A stretch of DNA of 64,000 nt from Verrucomicrobiales bacterium (GCA_029212615.1 JARGPJ010000009.1:100211-164210); one strand, 5' to 3'. Counted from the stretch's first letter, positions 17,533-26,688 are shown. Numbers and translations are program-made. The notes: generated from the letters alone by a model not told the origin.

Positions 17533-18543
17533 TCAATACTGATCCGCCGCCAGCGCCAGTTCCTCTGAAACTCGCTCAACCAGCTCAGGCGGACCGAGCA
17601 CTTTTGCCTGCGATCCGAAACCAAGAATCCAACGGGCAATGTCTTCAAGCGCTGATAGCTGCATCGTCAGAACGATGACACTTCCGTCAGCCTCCACTCT
17701 TTCAATCTCCTGACTGGGATGCCAACGCCGTTCCGAAACCACCCTGGCCGCAAATCCCGTAAATCTGATTTTCACTTCGAATTTGCGATCTTCTCCATCC
17801 CCTCCGGCCCAAACTCCAAAACTTCCTGCAAAGTGCTCGTCGAGCCGGAAGTCATGCGATCGGCGAAAGCGAATAGTTGTTAACTGAACACTCTTCATAC
17901 GCTGCACCGCAAAGGTCCGCCTCGCCCCCCGTTCGAGGTCGTGACCAATCACATACCACCCTCCATCGATTTCAGCGAGATGATAAGGTTGAAGACGACG
18001 GGTCATCGATTGTTCATCCGTCAGTTTCTGATACTCAAAATGAAGCTCGCGACTCTCAAGCACAGCTTTTGCAAGGCGCTCGAAAATAAACACGTCGCGC
18101 TCAGTCATTCCCGTTGAGTGAACTGAAAATGCCTGATCAATCTCAGTCCATGGTATCGTCACCTGATCGCTCATCGTCGCCTGAAGGCGTTGAAAGCTAC
18201 TTCGCAAGGTTGACTCGAGAGCCGATCCTCTCATCGGGCCTAGTGCATTCCTCGCCAGAATCAAGCCCACTAGATCGTCCGCTGAGGTCTTTAAAAAAGG
18301 AAATTCGTTAACGGGCCTCGAATACAAGTAGCCGTGGCGAGCAGAATCGTATTCGAGCGGCATCTCCAACTCCTCCCTCATAAAGCGGATATCCCTGAGG
18401 ATTGTTTTCCGGTTCACTCCCAACTCTTTCGCCATTTCATTGGCGTTCGGATGTCCCCCTCGCGACACCATCTCATGAATTCTGAGAACGCGTTCAAGAG
18501 GTCGGCGTGTCCCTTCTGCTTTCCTGAATGCGTCATCCTCCAT
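17533..18543 (-). CDS. WYL-domain transcriptional regulator (HTH, YafY type)
   Basis: The 336-residue product has an N-terminal HTH of the HTH_11 kind (about residues 17-60, MVSRGGHPNANEMAKELGVNRKTILRDIRFMREEL) and a WYL domain (about residues 150-230). WYL domains sense nucleic acid or small ligands in defence and DNA-damage regulators. Next come a WCX-type C-terminal segment and the end of the protein. The start ATG at 18543 precedes the HTH by a short tail. It converges with the LysM gene (2 bases between stops) and lies downstream of a lipoprotein gene. No defence genes adjoin it, so the target is unknown. Confidence 0.85.
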   Translation of the reverse strand: MEDDAFRKAEGTRRPLERVLRIHEMVSRGGHPNANEMAKELGVNRKTILRDIRFMREELEMPLEYDSARHGYLYSRPVNEFPFLKTSADDLVGLILARNALGPMRGSALESTLRSSFQRLQATMSDQVTIPWTEIDQAFSVHSTGMTERDVFIFERLAKAVLESRELHFEYQKLTDEQSMTRRLQPYHLAEIDGGWYVIGHDLERGARRTFAVQRMKSVQLTTIRFRRSHDFRLDEHFAGSFGVWAGGDGEDRKFEVKIRFTGFAARVVSERRWHPSQEIERVEADGSVIVLTMQLSALEDIARWILGFGSQAKVLGPPELVERVSEELALAADQY

Positions 18544-18617
18544 GCTTCGATTTATTTCCCGATGGAATAGAATCCACTACCGGACTTCGGAAGGCGACGA
18601 AAATTCGTATAAACCCC

Positions 18618-19040
18618 TCATTCCAAAACCTGTATTTCGTCGTCTGCAGAATCCGAACCCATCCCACCCGGCGCCCCGGCTACATGGTTCATCAAAACCT
18701 GATCGCCCACCTTCGGGGATCCGGAAAGAATATCAGCGGTCACAAACTGCCCTTTTCTTGCCGGACTCACTCTCAATCGCGAAGTTTCAATGCCGCCATT
18801 TCCGTAGGTCATTAAATCAGTTCCCGGTTCAACCTGGAGAAACCGTGTCGATCGAATCAAGACGAAGCCCTCTTCCGGTCGCACCACATGAAGAGATCCC
18901 ACCGGAATCTTCATGGGAGCTCCGGCCCCATCGACTGGATTTCCGCTCGCCTTCCCCTCATTGACCGTCTTACACCCCGCCATCCCCACGAGGAGGATAC
19001 CCCAGAGAGTCACAGACAGAATGTTGGAGAAAGCTTGCAC
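18618..19040 (-). CDS. hypothetical lipoprotein
   Basis: The 140-residue product has a lipoprotein signal peptide with a lipobox-like MAGC (cleavage before the Cys, about residue 23), so it is probably an envelope lipoprotein. The mature part contains SLHVVRPEEGFVLIRS and KGQFVTADILSGSPKVGDQVL. The phrases ..GFVLIRS and ..G(D)QV suggest a beta-barrel fold, but I recognise no family. It lies upstream of the WYL gene on the same strand and divergent from the cyclotransferase-like gene. Function unknown. Confidence 0.65.
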   Translation of the reverse strand: MQAFSNILSVTLWGILLVGMAGCKTVNEGKASGNPVDGAGAPMKIPVGSLHVVRPEEGFVLIRSTRFLQVEPGTDLMTYGNGGIETSRLRVSPARKGQFVTADILSGSPKVGDQVLMNHVAGAPGGMGSDSADDEIQVLE

Positions 19041-19089
19041 AAGAGGAGAATGAGCGATAGCGGTTCAAAAAGCAAGACACACCCTCTAC

Positions 19090-19503
19090 ATGAATGTTTT
19101 CGTTTACGGTACTTTGTTAGTTCCTGAAATCTGGGAGCTGGTCACCGGGCGGAGCGGCCTATCGTCACAGGGAGCAACGCTGAAAGGACACTCCATATGG
19201 CGGGTGCAGAATGCGACCTTCCCCGCCATCAAAGAGGAAGCGGAGAGTGAAGCCCACCTTGTCCCCGGTCGCGTTTTTCAGGACGTCCCTCCTGATGCGC
19301 TTCAGCGCCTCGATTCCTATGAGGACAGTTTTTACGAACGAGTTGAAGTGGTCGTCGAAACATCTGACGGTCCACTCAAAGCACAGGTTTATCGAGCCCC
19401 GGCAGCGAAAGCCGCAGAGATAATTTCTTCCGATACCTGGACTCTGGATTGGTTTGAGAAAAACGCATTAGCGCGATTTCTGGAGAATGTCTTTGATCAC
19501 TAG
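19090..19503 (+). CDS. gamma-glutamylcyclotransferase-like (AIG2/GGCT) protein
   Basis: The 137-residue product has the cyclotransferase N-terminal motif VFVYGTLL (residues 3-10), the segment NATFPAI and the core [13 protein letters not shown]. Family members act on gamma-glutamyl amines or glutathione fragments, releasing 5-oxoproline, though many bacterial copies have unknown substrates. Length is normal. It starts at an ATG close to the promoter of the divergent lipoprotein gene. It precedes the sulfatase by 62 bases on the same strand, but no functional link is clear. Confidence 0.8.
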   Translation: MNVFVYGTLLVPEIWELVTGRSGLSSQGATLKGHSIWRVQNATFPAIKEEAESEAHLVPGRVFQDVPPDALQRLDSYEDSFYERVEVVVETSDGPLKAQVYRAPAAKAAEIISSDTWTLDWFEKNALARFLENVFDH

Positions 19504-19565
19504 ATCCGGCATCACGCAGGCTGTTCGTGATCGCACTGAGGGAAGAATTTGTACACCTTCATGAC

Positions 19566-20990
19566 ATGAGAAAATTCTTTATCCATTTTTGCGCCATTCT
19601 CCTTACGACAGGACTGTTACAGGCCGCTGAAAAGCCCAATTTAATTTTCATTCTCGCCGATGACCTTGGCTATGGCGACATCGGTGCATTTGGGCAGGAG
19701 AAGATCAAGACCCCTCGACTCGACGAAATGGCCGGGAAGGGAATGAAATTCACCTCCTTCTACGCAGGATCGACCGTGTGCGCCCCCTCAAGGTGCGTTC
19801 TCATGACCGGCCAGGACACCGGAAACTGCTGGGTTCGCGGGAACGGACAGGCAGAGGCACAGACTCTGCCTGACTCAGACATCACTGTTGCCGAGAAGCT
19901 CAAAGAAGCCGGCTATGCGACCGGACTGATCGGAAAGTGGGGGCTCGGTGAGCTCGGCTCCGAAGGGCACCCCAACAAGCAGGGGTTTGACTACTCTTAC
20001 GGCTACCTCAACCAACGTCACGCACATAACTTCTACCCTGAATTTCTCATCAGAAATGAAGAAGTTGTTCACCTCAAGAACGTAACATCACCTCAATGGG
20101 AAGAAGTTCGAGTAGCCAGCGGAAAGCCGAAAGACGGAGCCGGCTTTGCAACACCTGATGGCAAAGTTGAGTATTCACATGACCTCATTATTGAAGAAGC
20201 GCACGAATGGATTGACCGACAGGCCAAAGCGGATCAGCCCTTCTTTCTCTACCTCGCCCTTACCATTCCCCACGCGAACAATGAAGCAGGACGGGTTCTC
20301 GGCGACGGTCAGGAAGTGCCCGATTACGGAATCTACGCTGACAGGGACTGGCCGAATCCCGACAAGGGCCAGGCAGCAATGATCACCAGAATGGATCGTG
20401 ATGTAGGCAACATCGTTGATCAAATTGCAGAGCTTGGCATCGCCGAAAACACCTTGATCATTTTCACGTCAGACAACGGGCATCACAAAGAAGGGGGGAA
20501 TGATCCCGAGTTCTTCAATGCCAATGGCCCGCTCCGCGGAATGAAGCGTGACCTCACCGAAGGAGGCATTCGCGTTCCCACCCTCGCCTACTGGCCCTCC
20601 GTCGTGGCGGCTGGTTCAAGCACTGATCATCCAGCCGGTTTCAAGGACTGGATGGCGACAGCCTGTGAACTCGCCGGCCTCGACTCTCCACCAAAAACAC
20701 AATCCGTAAGCTTTGCTCCAACCCTGAAAGGCAAACCTGAAGAACAGCGGGAAAGTGATTATCTTTATTGGGAGTTCTACGAAAAAGGAAGCAGGCAGGC
20801 GCTTCGGTTCGGCCCCTGGAAGGCAATCAGAGAACCCATGTTTACCGGAGACATCCAACTCTACGATGTCACTACTGATATCGGGGAGGAAGTGGATGTC
20901 GCCTTTGAAAATGAGGCGGTAGTTGCCCGCGCGGAAGAACTTTTCAGTCTCGCGCACAAGCCGAACCCTCTTTGGAGAGTCAAAAAATAG
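19566..20990 (+). CDS. arylsulfatase-type sulfatase (secreted)
   Basis: The 474-residue product belongs to the type I sulfatases that cleave sulfate esters, often from algal polysaccharides. A signal peptide occupies residues 1-20 ([11 protein letters not shown]). The mature part begins [17 protein letters not shown] with metal-binding Asp residues. The active-site cysteine C72 is in VCAPSR, the CxPxR motif converted to formylglycine, and SDNGHH supplies further metal ligands. No anaerobic sulfatase-maturing enzyme or FGE gene is in the window. Start ATG 19566 is chosen over an in-frame upstream start at 19527 because it gives the signal peptide. The substrate is not predictable. Confidence 0.93.
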   Translation: MRKFFIHFCAILLTTGLLQAAEKPNLIFILADDLGYGDIGAFGQEKIKTPRLDEMAGKGMKFTSFYAGSTVCAPSRCVLMTGQDTGNCWVRGNGQAEAQTLPDSDITVAEKLKEAGYATGLIGKWGLGELGSEGHPNKQGFDYSYGYLNQRHAHNFYPEFLIRNEEVVHLKNVTSPQWEEVRVASGKPKDGAGFATPDGKVEYSHDLIIEEAHEWIDRQAKADQPFFLYLALTIPHANNEAGRVLGDGQEVPDYGIYADRDWPNPDKGQAAMITRMDRDVGNIVDQIAELGIAENTLIIFTSDNGHHKEGGNDPEFFNANGPLRGMKRDLTEGGIRVPTLAYWPSVVAAGSSTDHPAGFKDWMATACELAGLDSPPKTQSVSFAPTLKGKPEEQRESDYLYWEFYEKGSRQALRFGPWKAIREPMFTGDIQLYDVTTDIGEEVDVAFENEAVVARAEELFSLAHKPNPLWRVKK

Positions 20991-20997
20991 GTGCCTC

Positions 20998-21450
20998 TCA
21001 GGGAGTTTCAGACGTGAGATCCCGCCAACTTCCCTTGAGAACGTAAACCGGATCCAGGCCAATCAGTTCGCGAAGCCGCTTTGCGACTTCGCGACTTTTC
21101 CCGCAATCCTCAGCGTCGCAATAAACAATGACGGGACGATCAAACGCTCCCTGAAGCACATGCATGTGCCGGAACATTAAATCCCCCCACTCATCAAGAT
21201 TGAGGAGAATCGCTCCGTCCTGATGCGCAGCCTCAAACGCCTCCCTCTCCCGTGCGTCCACCCACAATACATTTGCCTCCTTCGAGAGCCCTATCGCATC
21301 TTCGGGAAGAATCTGCCAACGCAATTCTTCCGAGCTTGAAACCTTAAACCAGGCGGGACGTTTCGGATGGAAAACAGCCGAGAGCCCGGCAGCGAGAATG
21401 GCGAGGCCACAGAGTAGAATTACCTGCTTAGGCGTAGACCCGGTTTTCAT
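20998..21450 (-). CDS. membrane-anchored rhodanese-like protein
   Basis: The 150-residue product has an N-terminal membrane helix (about residues 9-27) and a single rhodanese domain outside the membrane. The catalytic cysteine lies in IVYCDAEDCGKS (about residue 111), preceded by VLWVDAREREAFEAAHQDGAILL. Rhodaneses transfer sulfane sulfur or act as redox carriers. The gene overlaps the upstream CtaM/DUF1573 gene by 4 bases and is the last of the oxidase-maturation group, so a role in copper or haem delivery is possible, but that is inference. It converges with the sulfatase. Confidence 0.8.
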   Translation of the reverse strand: MKTGSTPKQVILLCGLAILAAGLSAVFHPKRPAWFKVSSSEELRWQILPEDAIGLSKEANVLWVDAREREAFEAAHQDGAILLNLDEWGDLMFRHMHVLQGAFDRPVIVYCDAEDCGKSREVAKRLRELIGLDPVYVLKGSWRDLTSETP

Positions 21451-22541
21451 TGAATTGAAAAGTAGGCGAGAGGCCTCGCATAAGATTCAATCTCACAGTC
21501 AGTTTCCATTCTAACAATACCTAAAAGGCTTTCAGAAGTGGATTCAGGAGTCAGCTTTAAATCGTAAGAACGGCCTTCCTCGACAACCACCAGTTCGCAG
21601 CTGACCTCGCGACGCTTGCTCTCCGCACTAAGCACCCTCACCGGCTTCTCGCGGACCACTCTGAACTTCACTGTCTTTGTCTCCGGGCTCGAACCAATCT
21701 CCCAGGAAGTCATTTCTTCAGAAATAGAATAGACCGGGTCCGTCTCAATACGAGCGGTGAGAAAAACAGGGGAGCTTTGCCCCTCGAATTGCACCGCAAT
21801 TTTACGCTCTGACTCCCCCCGTAACCTCCCGATATCGAAAATGCCGGTGATCACAGCTTTCCCCCCCGCAGGCACGGGGTCTTGATCAATCTCAACGGAG
21901 AGGCACTCACATCCACTATCAAGGCGGGCAATTTTGGCCGCTTCCTTTTTCTGATTCTCGACCTCAAATTTTACTTCGACTGAACTTCTCCCGGCCTCAG
22001 TTCTAACAGCCTGAGAAGCAGGTTTGAAAATCAGTCCCTCCGAACGGGACTGTGCTTCAATGATCGTGATTCTCTCATCGCTTTTCAAAACCGCACTCAC
22101 CTCATCTGCTTCCGCTTGCGGCAGGAACCAGACGTAGATGAAAAAATAGATCACGACGCCGGTAACAGAGACGAACAACCATGAGGGAAGGGTGATTCGA
22201 GCCAGCTTCTTATGGCGCTCGAAATTCCCCTTCATTGCCGCAAGCACCAGAAGGATAATCAGAGGAACATTCACCACCGCCAGCAGGATATGCGGAATCA
22301 ATATTCCAAGATAGATTCGACGCGCGAGAGGGTATTCTTTGGGGAACTCGGTGTGACCGGCGCCGTAGTGATAAATCAAATAGCAGATCAGGAAGATGGT
22401 GGAACTCGCCAAAGCCCCCATCATAACCTTCCGGTGTGCCTCCTTCCGCCCGGATTTAATCAGAATAAACCCTGTAATGAGAAGGATCGTACTGAGGGTA
22501 TTCAGCGAGGCATTAATGGGTGGGAAAATTGAGTAGTCCAT
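21447..22541 (-). CDS. CtaM-like DUF420 domain fused to a DUF1573 domain
   Basis: The 364-residue product begins with a four-helix membrane domain (about residues 1-142) with His residues in KEAHRK, HYGAGHTEF, PHILLA and ERHKKL, as in DUF420/CtaM, a factor needed for maturation of haem-copper oxidases in firmicutes. After a linker, residues about 168-260 match DUF1573, a periplasmic Ig-like domain with GCECL. The C-terminal part is another beta-rich stretch. Fusion of these two families on one chain is the oddity. It lies between sco and the rhodanese in the oxidase operon, which supports a maturation role. Confidence 0.85.
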   Translation of the reverse strand: MDYSIFPPINASLNTLSTILLITGFILIKSGRKEAHRKVMMGALASSTIFLICYLIYHYGAGHTEFPKEYPLARRIYLGILIPHILLAVVNVPLIILLVLAAMKGNFERHKKLARITLPSWLFVSVTGVVIYFFIYVWFLPQAEADEVSAVLKSDERITIIEAQSRSEGLIFKPASQAVRTEAGRSSVEVKFEVENQKKEAAKIARLDSGCECLSVEIDQDPVPAGGKAVITGIFDIGRLRGESERKIAVQFEGQSSPVFLTARIETDPVYSISEEMTSWEIGSSPETKTVKFRVVREKPVRVLSAESKRREVSCELVVVEEGRSYDLKLTPESTSESLLGIVRMETDCEIESYARPLAYFSIQ

Positions 22542-22548
22542 AGTCAGC

Positions 22549-23268
22549 TTATTCGGTTTCGACGCTAAAATCGGAGAGTTTAAGTTCCGGATCGAGCACC
22601 ATTTTCAGCTCCCTGACAAGACGCTCGAACTCTTGATTCCCTCGTTGCACATTCATGACATCGTAGTAGCCGCGTATGTTGGCGTCCCCGTCGACCAATG
22701 CCAGTCGCTGGTCATGAGCAAACTCACCCACCGCCTTCACCTTGGCAGGATCAGTGATCAGTTCAGTCCCGTAGAACTTGAACTGGGATATCATATACTT
22801 GGCGATCTCATCGGCATCCCCGGTGAGGAACCACCAATTTTCAGAATCGACACCGTGCTTCTCAACCCAGGCATTCATCTTCTCAGGGGTATCATCTTTC
22901 GGATTCACACTGATGGATACGAGCCGAAACCTGGGATCGCCACCGAACTCTTCTTCGAGAGTTTTCATGACAGAGGCCATACCGAGACAACCCGCGGGAC
23001 AATCCGTGTATTGATAGCCGGCAATGTAAATTTTGTCTCTCAGCTCACCCAGTGAAACCTTTCGACCATCGCGGTTCACTGCTTCAAGATCCGTTTCGAG
23101 ACGGGCGATATGAGGGGGGCGCCAGTTTTCAAATTCGTAATCCCTTCTCAAGAGATAGGCACGGGTAACAAAAATCGAACCGAATGCGATGATGAGACAC
23201 ACGCCGATAATCGAAGCCCACCAGGTAATTATTTGATTTCGGGTCAGCGGAGTTGGTTCTTCAGACAT
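22549..23268 (-). CDS. sco: SCO1/SenC family copper chaperone
   Basis: The 239-residue product has one N-terminal membrane helix (about residues 15-38) and a thioredoxin-fold domain. The copper-binding pair C90 and C94 is in YTDCPAGC, with the His ligand in EFAHDQRLALVD. These are the Sco ligands that deliver copper to the CuA centre of subunit II. The neighbouring genes for haem A synthesis and the CoxB CuA protein upstream fit that job. The DUF420 gene starts 7 bases after its stop, so the two are probably co-translated. Confidence 0.92.
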   Translation of the reverse strand: MSEEPTPLTRNQIITWWASIIGVCLIIAFGSIFVTRAYLLRRDYEFENWRPPHIARLETDLEAVNRDGRKVSLGELRDKIYIAGYQYTDCPAGCLGMASVMKTLEEEFGGDPRFRLVSISVNPKDDTPEKMNAWVEKHGVDSENWWFLTGDADEIAKYMISQFKFYGTELITDPAKVKAVGEFAHDQRLALVDGDANIRGYYDVMNVQRGNQEFERLVRELKMVLDPELKLSDFSVETE

Positions 23269-23296
23269 GGAATAATGAGAAAGTTTTCAGCACTGC

Positions 23297-24211
23297 TTAA
23301 CGCCACGCCAGATAGGAGGCGACCATCATTAAGGGCAAATACAGAAGTGTGTAGAAAAAGAGTCGTCGTGCGTCGTCACGTTCCCCGCTACGAAAGAACT
23401 TTACCGAAAGAGCCACCATGACCGCTCCCAGAATCCCGCAGGGAAGAGCCCCCCAGGCAGAAAGACAAGAGGCCGCAAGAGGAAACAGGGCGCCGAAGAG
23501 AAAAACAAGGATGGCGAAAAAGAGGGCTATTTTTGCGGTTTTCTTTCCCGACTCATCGTCGTTTGACCACATTTTGAATCCCCCGCGACTGTATTCTTCA
23601 CGATACATCCAGTTGATCGCCGCAAAGTGAGGCATCTGCCAGAGGAACAAAAGAAGGAATAGAAACAGGGCACCCGCACCCATCAAAGATCCTTCTCCCC
23701 CGGTCCAACCGATCAAAGGAGGGAGAGCCCCTGAGATTGCACCGACAACGGTATTGTACGTCGAAACCTTCTTCATCGGCGTGTAGATGAACAAATACGT
23801 AAAGAGCGTCGCTCCCGCCATCACTGATGCGGGGACATTCACCATGACACCGAGATGAATCAAACCGAAGGCTGAGAGGAGCCATCCCAGGACGAAAGCG
23901 AGAGCTTTGGGCATCCGGTTGGAAGGAAGGGGGCGATCTGAGGTCCTCGTCATGAGCGCATCAGCCTCCACTTCCATCAACTGGTTAAAGACTGCCGCCC
24001 CGAAGGCCGCCAGGGTCGTCCCAACCAGCAGGTGCCACAAAACCGCCCACGAAAATTCCCCGGTCGACTTCGTCGCGACGAAGTAGCCGAACAGAGCGGT
24101 GATGACAACGAGGAAACTGAGCCTCGCTTTGGTAATTGCCATCAGATCTGCTTGAACCTCTTTGAAGAGCTCCCTGGAATCGGACTGCTGATTTGTCTTT
24201 TCTGGCGCCAT
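23297..24211 (-). CDS. ctaB: protohaem IX farnesyltransferase (haem O synthase)
   Basis: This 304-residue polytopic membrane protein of the UbiA superfamily adds a farnesyl group to haem B to give haem O, the precursor of haem A. The Asp-rich prenyl diphosphate motif is present in the diverged form NQLMEVEADALMTRTSDRPLP (about residues 70-90), and the second motif follows YTPMKKVSTYNTVVGA. About nine membrane segments are predicted by eye. Start ATG 24211 gives a normal N-terminus (ITKARLSFLVVITALFG after a short cytoplasmic head). It follows ctaA by 32 bases and precedes sco. Confidence 0.93.
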   Translation of the reverse strand: MAPEKTNQQSDSRELFKEVQADLMAITKARLSFLVVITALFGYFVATKSTGEFSWAVLWHLLVGTTLAAFGAAVFNQLMEVEADALMTRTSDRPLPSNRMPKALAFVLGWLLSAFGLIHLGVMVNVPASVMAGATLFTYLFIYTPMKKVSTYNTVVGAISGALPPLIGWTGGEGSLMGAGALFLFLLLFLWQMPHFAAINWMYREEYSRGGFKMWSNDDESGKKTAKIALFFAILVFLFGALFPLAASCLSAWGALPCGILGAVMVALSVKFFRSGERDDARRLFFYTLLYLPLMMVASYLAWR

Positions 24212-24243
24212 GAGTGCAATGGGAATCAGGGAGGCACCTTAGT

Positions 24244-25374
24244 CTAGGAAGGGCGATTAGCGAGTGCGGAGTCCTTCGCCCGTCCACACATGGCAGAAAC
24301 CGAAAAGACGAAGGAAAGAGCCAAAATCGTGAGTCCGTTGAGCACATGAACATTCGTGACCCAAAAACTCTTTTCTGTTCCGATGACGGACAGACCCAGA
24401 ACGATTTGAATGAAAATAAGTCCGACAATCCACGAAATAATTTTAAGAGCTCTCGCATCGCCTTGTCCCCTTCCTGCACAGGACCGTATCACTATCCCGA
24501 TCGCAAAGAGAAGGATGCAGGCGGCCGTGAACTTGTGAAGAAAGAGAACGACAATAATAGGATCGTCAAAAGGAGGGATCCACGCACCGCGGGTCATGAA
24601 CAGATCAGTGTCAGGCACCCCGCTGCGATGAAAATGACGCATTTTCGCCCCGAAAATCAGCTGCAAAAACACTAACCCGGCTAAAATCGTACCCGTGAGC
24701 TTCGTCACCCTGAGGCGGGCGAGCGGCTCCTTGAATCCCACATCTTTCCATCCGCGACTCGAAACCATTGCGATGAGGATCAAAACACAGAAGAAGGCCT
24801 GCGCAAAACACCCGTGAATCACCGCGAAGAAATCAGAAATTTCAGTGACCCGTAAACCACCGAAGATCGCCTGCGTTGTCACCATGAGAAGTGCCAACCC
24901 CGTCAATTTCTCCACCAGGGACCATGAACGGGAGCGCCAACTCCAAACCAACCACGATATGGGAATCAAAGACATGCCCAGGGCGATAAGAAGAAACATC
25001 TCCTTACGATCAACATCGATACGCTCGTCCCCTGCCGCAATAAAAACGCCAAGGGTGATCGCGAGAATCACCACCAAAGCGAAAACCTCAAGAGCCTTCT
25101 TCCCCGAGCGAATGTAGGCCCAGCTGAAAAGGACCAACACGAGAACACCCACCAATTTTGCGAGGAGACGATGGCTATGCTCCAGAAAAGGAACCATGTA
25201 ATCCAACCACCCGGGCGGATTAAAAGAGCCCAGGCTGAGAGGCCAGTCAGCAAAGACCATTCCCGCCTGCTTTGTCGTGGTTGCAGCTCCCCACCAAATC
25301 AAAAGCACCGCAACAAAAACGACGAAGCGGGAGTAGAGCTGAAACGGACGACTACGCGGGGGGATTTCGTTCAT
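24244..25374 (-). CDS. ctaA: haem A synthase
   Basis: The 376-residue product is the COX15/CtaA enzyme that converts haem O to haem A for the aa3 oxidase. It has eight membrane segments in two halves. The four haem-ligand histidines are visible in EHSHRLLAKLVG, VIHGCFAQAFF, LHKFTAA and NVHVLNG. Residues between the halves include HFHRSGVPDTD. The gene follows a terminator-like hairpin at 25418-25455 and begins the ctaA-ctaB-sco-CtaM-rhodanese group. Presence of ctaA and ctaB with coxA supports an A-type haem in the oxidase here. Confidence 0.92.
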   Translation of the reverse strand: MNEIPPRSRPFQLYSRFVVFVAVLLIWWGAATTTKQAGMVFADWPLSLGSFNPPGWLDYMVPFLEHSHRLLAKLVGVLVLVLFSWAYIRSGKKALEVFALVVILAITLGVFIAAGDERIDVDRKEMFLLIALGMSLIPISWLVWSWRSRSWSLVEKLTGLALLMVTTQAIFGGLRVTEISDFFAVIHGCFAQAFFCVLILIAMVSSRGWKDVGFKEPLARLRVTKLTGTILAGLVFLQLIFGAKMRHFHRSGVPDTDLFMTRGAWIPPFDDPIIVVLFLHKFTAACILLFAIGIVIRSCAGRGQGDARALKIISWIVGLIFIQIVLGLSVIGTEKSFWVTNVHVLNGLTILALSFVFSVSAMCGRAKDSALANRPS

Positions 25375-25417
25375 CAGTTAATTCTTACGCTATAGGCACT
25401 CAAAGAGAGATGATACA

Positions 25418-25455
25418 GGGAAAGAAAATGGCGGAACGCTTCCACGATCCGCCAT
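25418..25455 (-). terminator. intrinsic terminator or attenuator between coxB and ctaA
   Basis: Read on the minus strand, an 8-bp perfect stem (ATGGCGGA/TCCGCCAT, 25455-25448 with 25435-25428, 12-base loop) is followed by TTTTCTTT. It lies in the 106-base gap after coxB, so it could end the act-cox transcript or attenuate transcription into ctaA. The T-run is interrupted, so read-through is plausible. Confidence 0.5.
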
Positions 25456-25480
25456 CCATAAAATCATCTGAGGCTACGAC

Positions 25481-26245
25481 TCAGGACTTGGGGAGAAGCG
25501 GATTCTGAGCAGCATACCACTCATCGAACTCTTCAGGACTGACCACTTTAACATAGGAGACCATCTGGGCGTGACCGGCTCCGCAAAGCTGCGCACAAAC
25601 GATATTCCATTCACCTTCCTTCTCAGGCACAAACCACATCGGAATCTCTGAACCCGGAATAGCATCCTGCTGAATGAACATCGGTGTGATCGCCAGGCCG
25701 TGAATCACATCTTTGGAAGTGACCTGAATCACCACAGGTCGTCCCTTTGGAAGAACCAGTTCGTTGACTGAAACAAAGTCATCCGTTGAATTGGGATCTT
25801 CTTGAACAAGACCAACCGGGTTGCTTCCGGAGTAACGATCGTGAGAAGTCATGCCGACCATCTTATCCTTACCGGCATAGTGGAACGTCCAACGATACTG
25901 TTCACCCACTGCCCGGAGATTGACGACCTCATCGCCGGTTGGACGCTCGTTTTTATCGGAACGCTTCGCCCAGAGGGGAAACGCAAATCCAAGGAGAAGC
26001 ACGGCTTCCACAATGACCACGCCGATTTCAACGTGAGTTGAAAAATGAGAAGTGATCCCTTTGTAACTGGCATTCGGGTTCTTCTTCCTGTTGAACTTAA
26101 AAATCACCAGAAGCAAAAAGATTGACCAACCCACAAAGAGAATCGCCATAAACCAGTGAATAAGGGCAAGCATGTGGTTACCCACGTGTCCGTGCCGCGA
26201 AGCCACTTCGTGCATCCCTGAGATGTCATTAATCCATTCAATCAT
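25481..26245 (-). CDS. coxB: cytochrome c oxidase subunit II (CuA subunit)
   Basis: The 254-residue product carries two N-terminal membrane helices (about residues 25-48 and 70-92) and a periplasmic cupredoxin domain. The CuA ligands are complete: a His in KDVIHGLAI, then the C-x3-C-x3-H-x2-M set in CAQLCGAGHAQM. The acidic patch and the W in QYRWTFHY, the electron entry residue, are present. No haem c domain is fused, so electrons must come from a separate cytochrome c. Unusually the gene lies last in the cox group, after coxA, coxC, coxD and two small genes. Confidence 0.95.
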   Translation of the reverse strand: MIEWINDISGMHEVASRHGHVGNHMLALIHWFMAILFVGWSIFLLLVIFKFNRKKNPNASYKGITSHFSTHVEIGVVIVEAVLLLGFAFPLWAKRSDKNERPTGDEVVNLRAVGEQYRWTFHYAGKDKMVGMTSHDRYSGSNPVGLVQEDPNSTDDFVSVNELVLPKGRPVVIQVTSKDVIHGLAITPMFIQQDAIPGSEIPMWFVPEKEGEWNIVCAQLCGAGHAQMVSYVKVVSPEEFDEWYAAQNPLLPKS

Positions 26246-26267
26246 ATCAAATCAGTCAGAAAATTAA

Positions 26268-26480
26268 TCAGGCGGGTGACTCACCCGGTACATCCACGGC
26301 GTAGCGCCGGGAGCGTTTCATTAAGTAAAAAATAAAGCCAAGGAATCCCATGAGAACGGCACACAGCAGGCAAAGCATCACCGCAATTGCTGAATTAGCA
26401 GCCTCAGCCAGCGCTCCTTCAGCCCCGCTCATGCACATAGGACAGGCGAGAATAACAGTCTCAGGAATAATCGCACTCAT
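26268..26480 (-). CDS. small membrane protein with CPMC motif
   Basis: The 70-residue product has a short N-terminal part with ACPMCMSGAEGALAEAANS and a single membrane helix (about residues 32-55, AVMLCLLCAVLMGFLGFIFYL), ending with a basic cytosolic tail. The CxxC could bind copper or form a disulfide, and the position between coxD and coxB suggests an oxidase accessory. ATG at 26480 directly follows the stop of the upstream gene by one base. No known family. Real because it is tightly packed in the operon and codon use fits. Confidence 0.6.
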   Translation of the reverse strand: MSAIIPETVILACPMCMSGAEGALAEAANSAIAVMLCLLCAVLMGFLGFIFYLMKRSRRYAVDVPGESPA

Positions 26481-26481
26481 A

Positions 26482-26679
26482 TCAAACAATCACGTTTTTA
26501 GCTTTCTTGAGAAATCGAATACCGTAAACAAGGAGGGAAAGACCTCCCACTGCGCTGATCCAGCCCATCGCTGTAAACATGGAAGGCAGCCCGGGAACAA
26601 GGAGACACCAGGCCGCAAAACCTCCGGTGAACATGACGCAGATCGTGATAAAGGCGATATGAAAGTGTTTTAGCGACAT
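26482..26679 (-). CDS. small two-helix membrane protein
   Basis: The 65-residue product is almost wholly hydrophobic, with two membrane segments (about residues 7-29 and 34-55) and a short basic C-terminus (FLKKAKN). It lies 9 bases after coxD and 1 base before the CPMC protein, so it is probably co-translated with both. Comparable small hydrophobic proteins occur as accessory subunits or assembly aids of haem-copper oxidases, but no family match can be claimed by eye. Confidence 0.55.
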   Translation of the reverse strand: MSLKHFHIAFITICVMFTGGFAAWCLLVPGLPSMFTAMGWISAVGGLSLLVYGIRFLKKAKNVIV

Positions 26680-26688
26680 AACCGGTAA

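Noticed and set aside
19511..19531. Stem ATCACG/CGTGAT between the cyclotransferase-like gene and the sulfatase
   Set aside because: Only six pairs with a 9-base loop and no T-run. Too weak to call a terminator.
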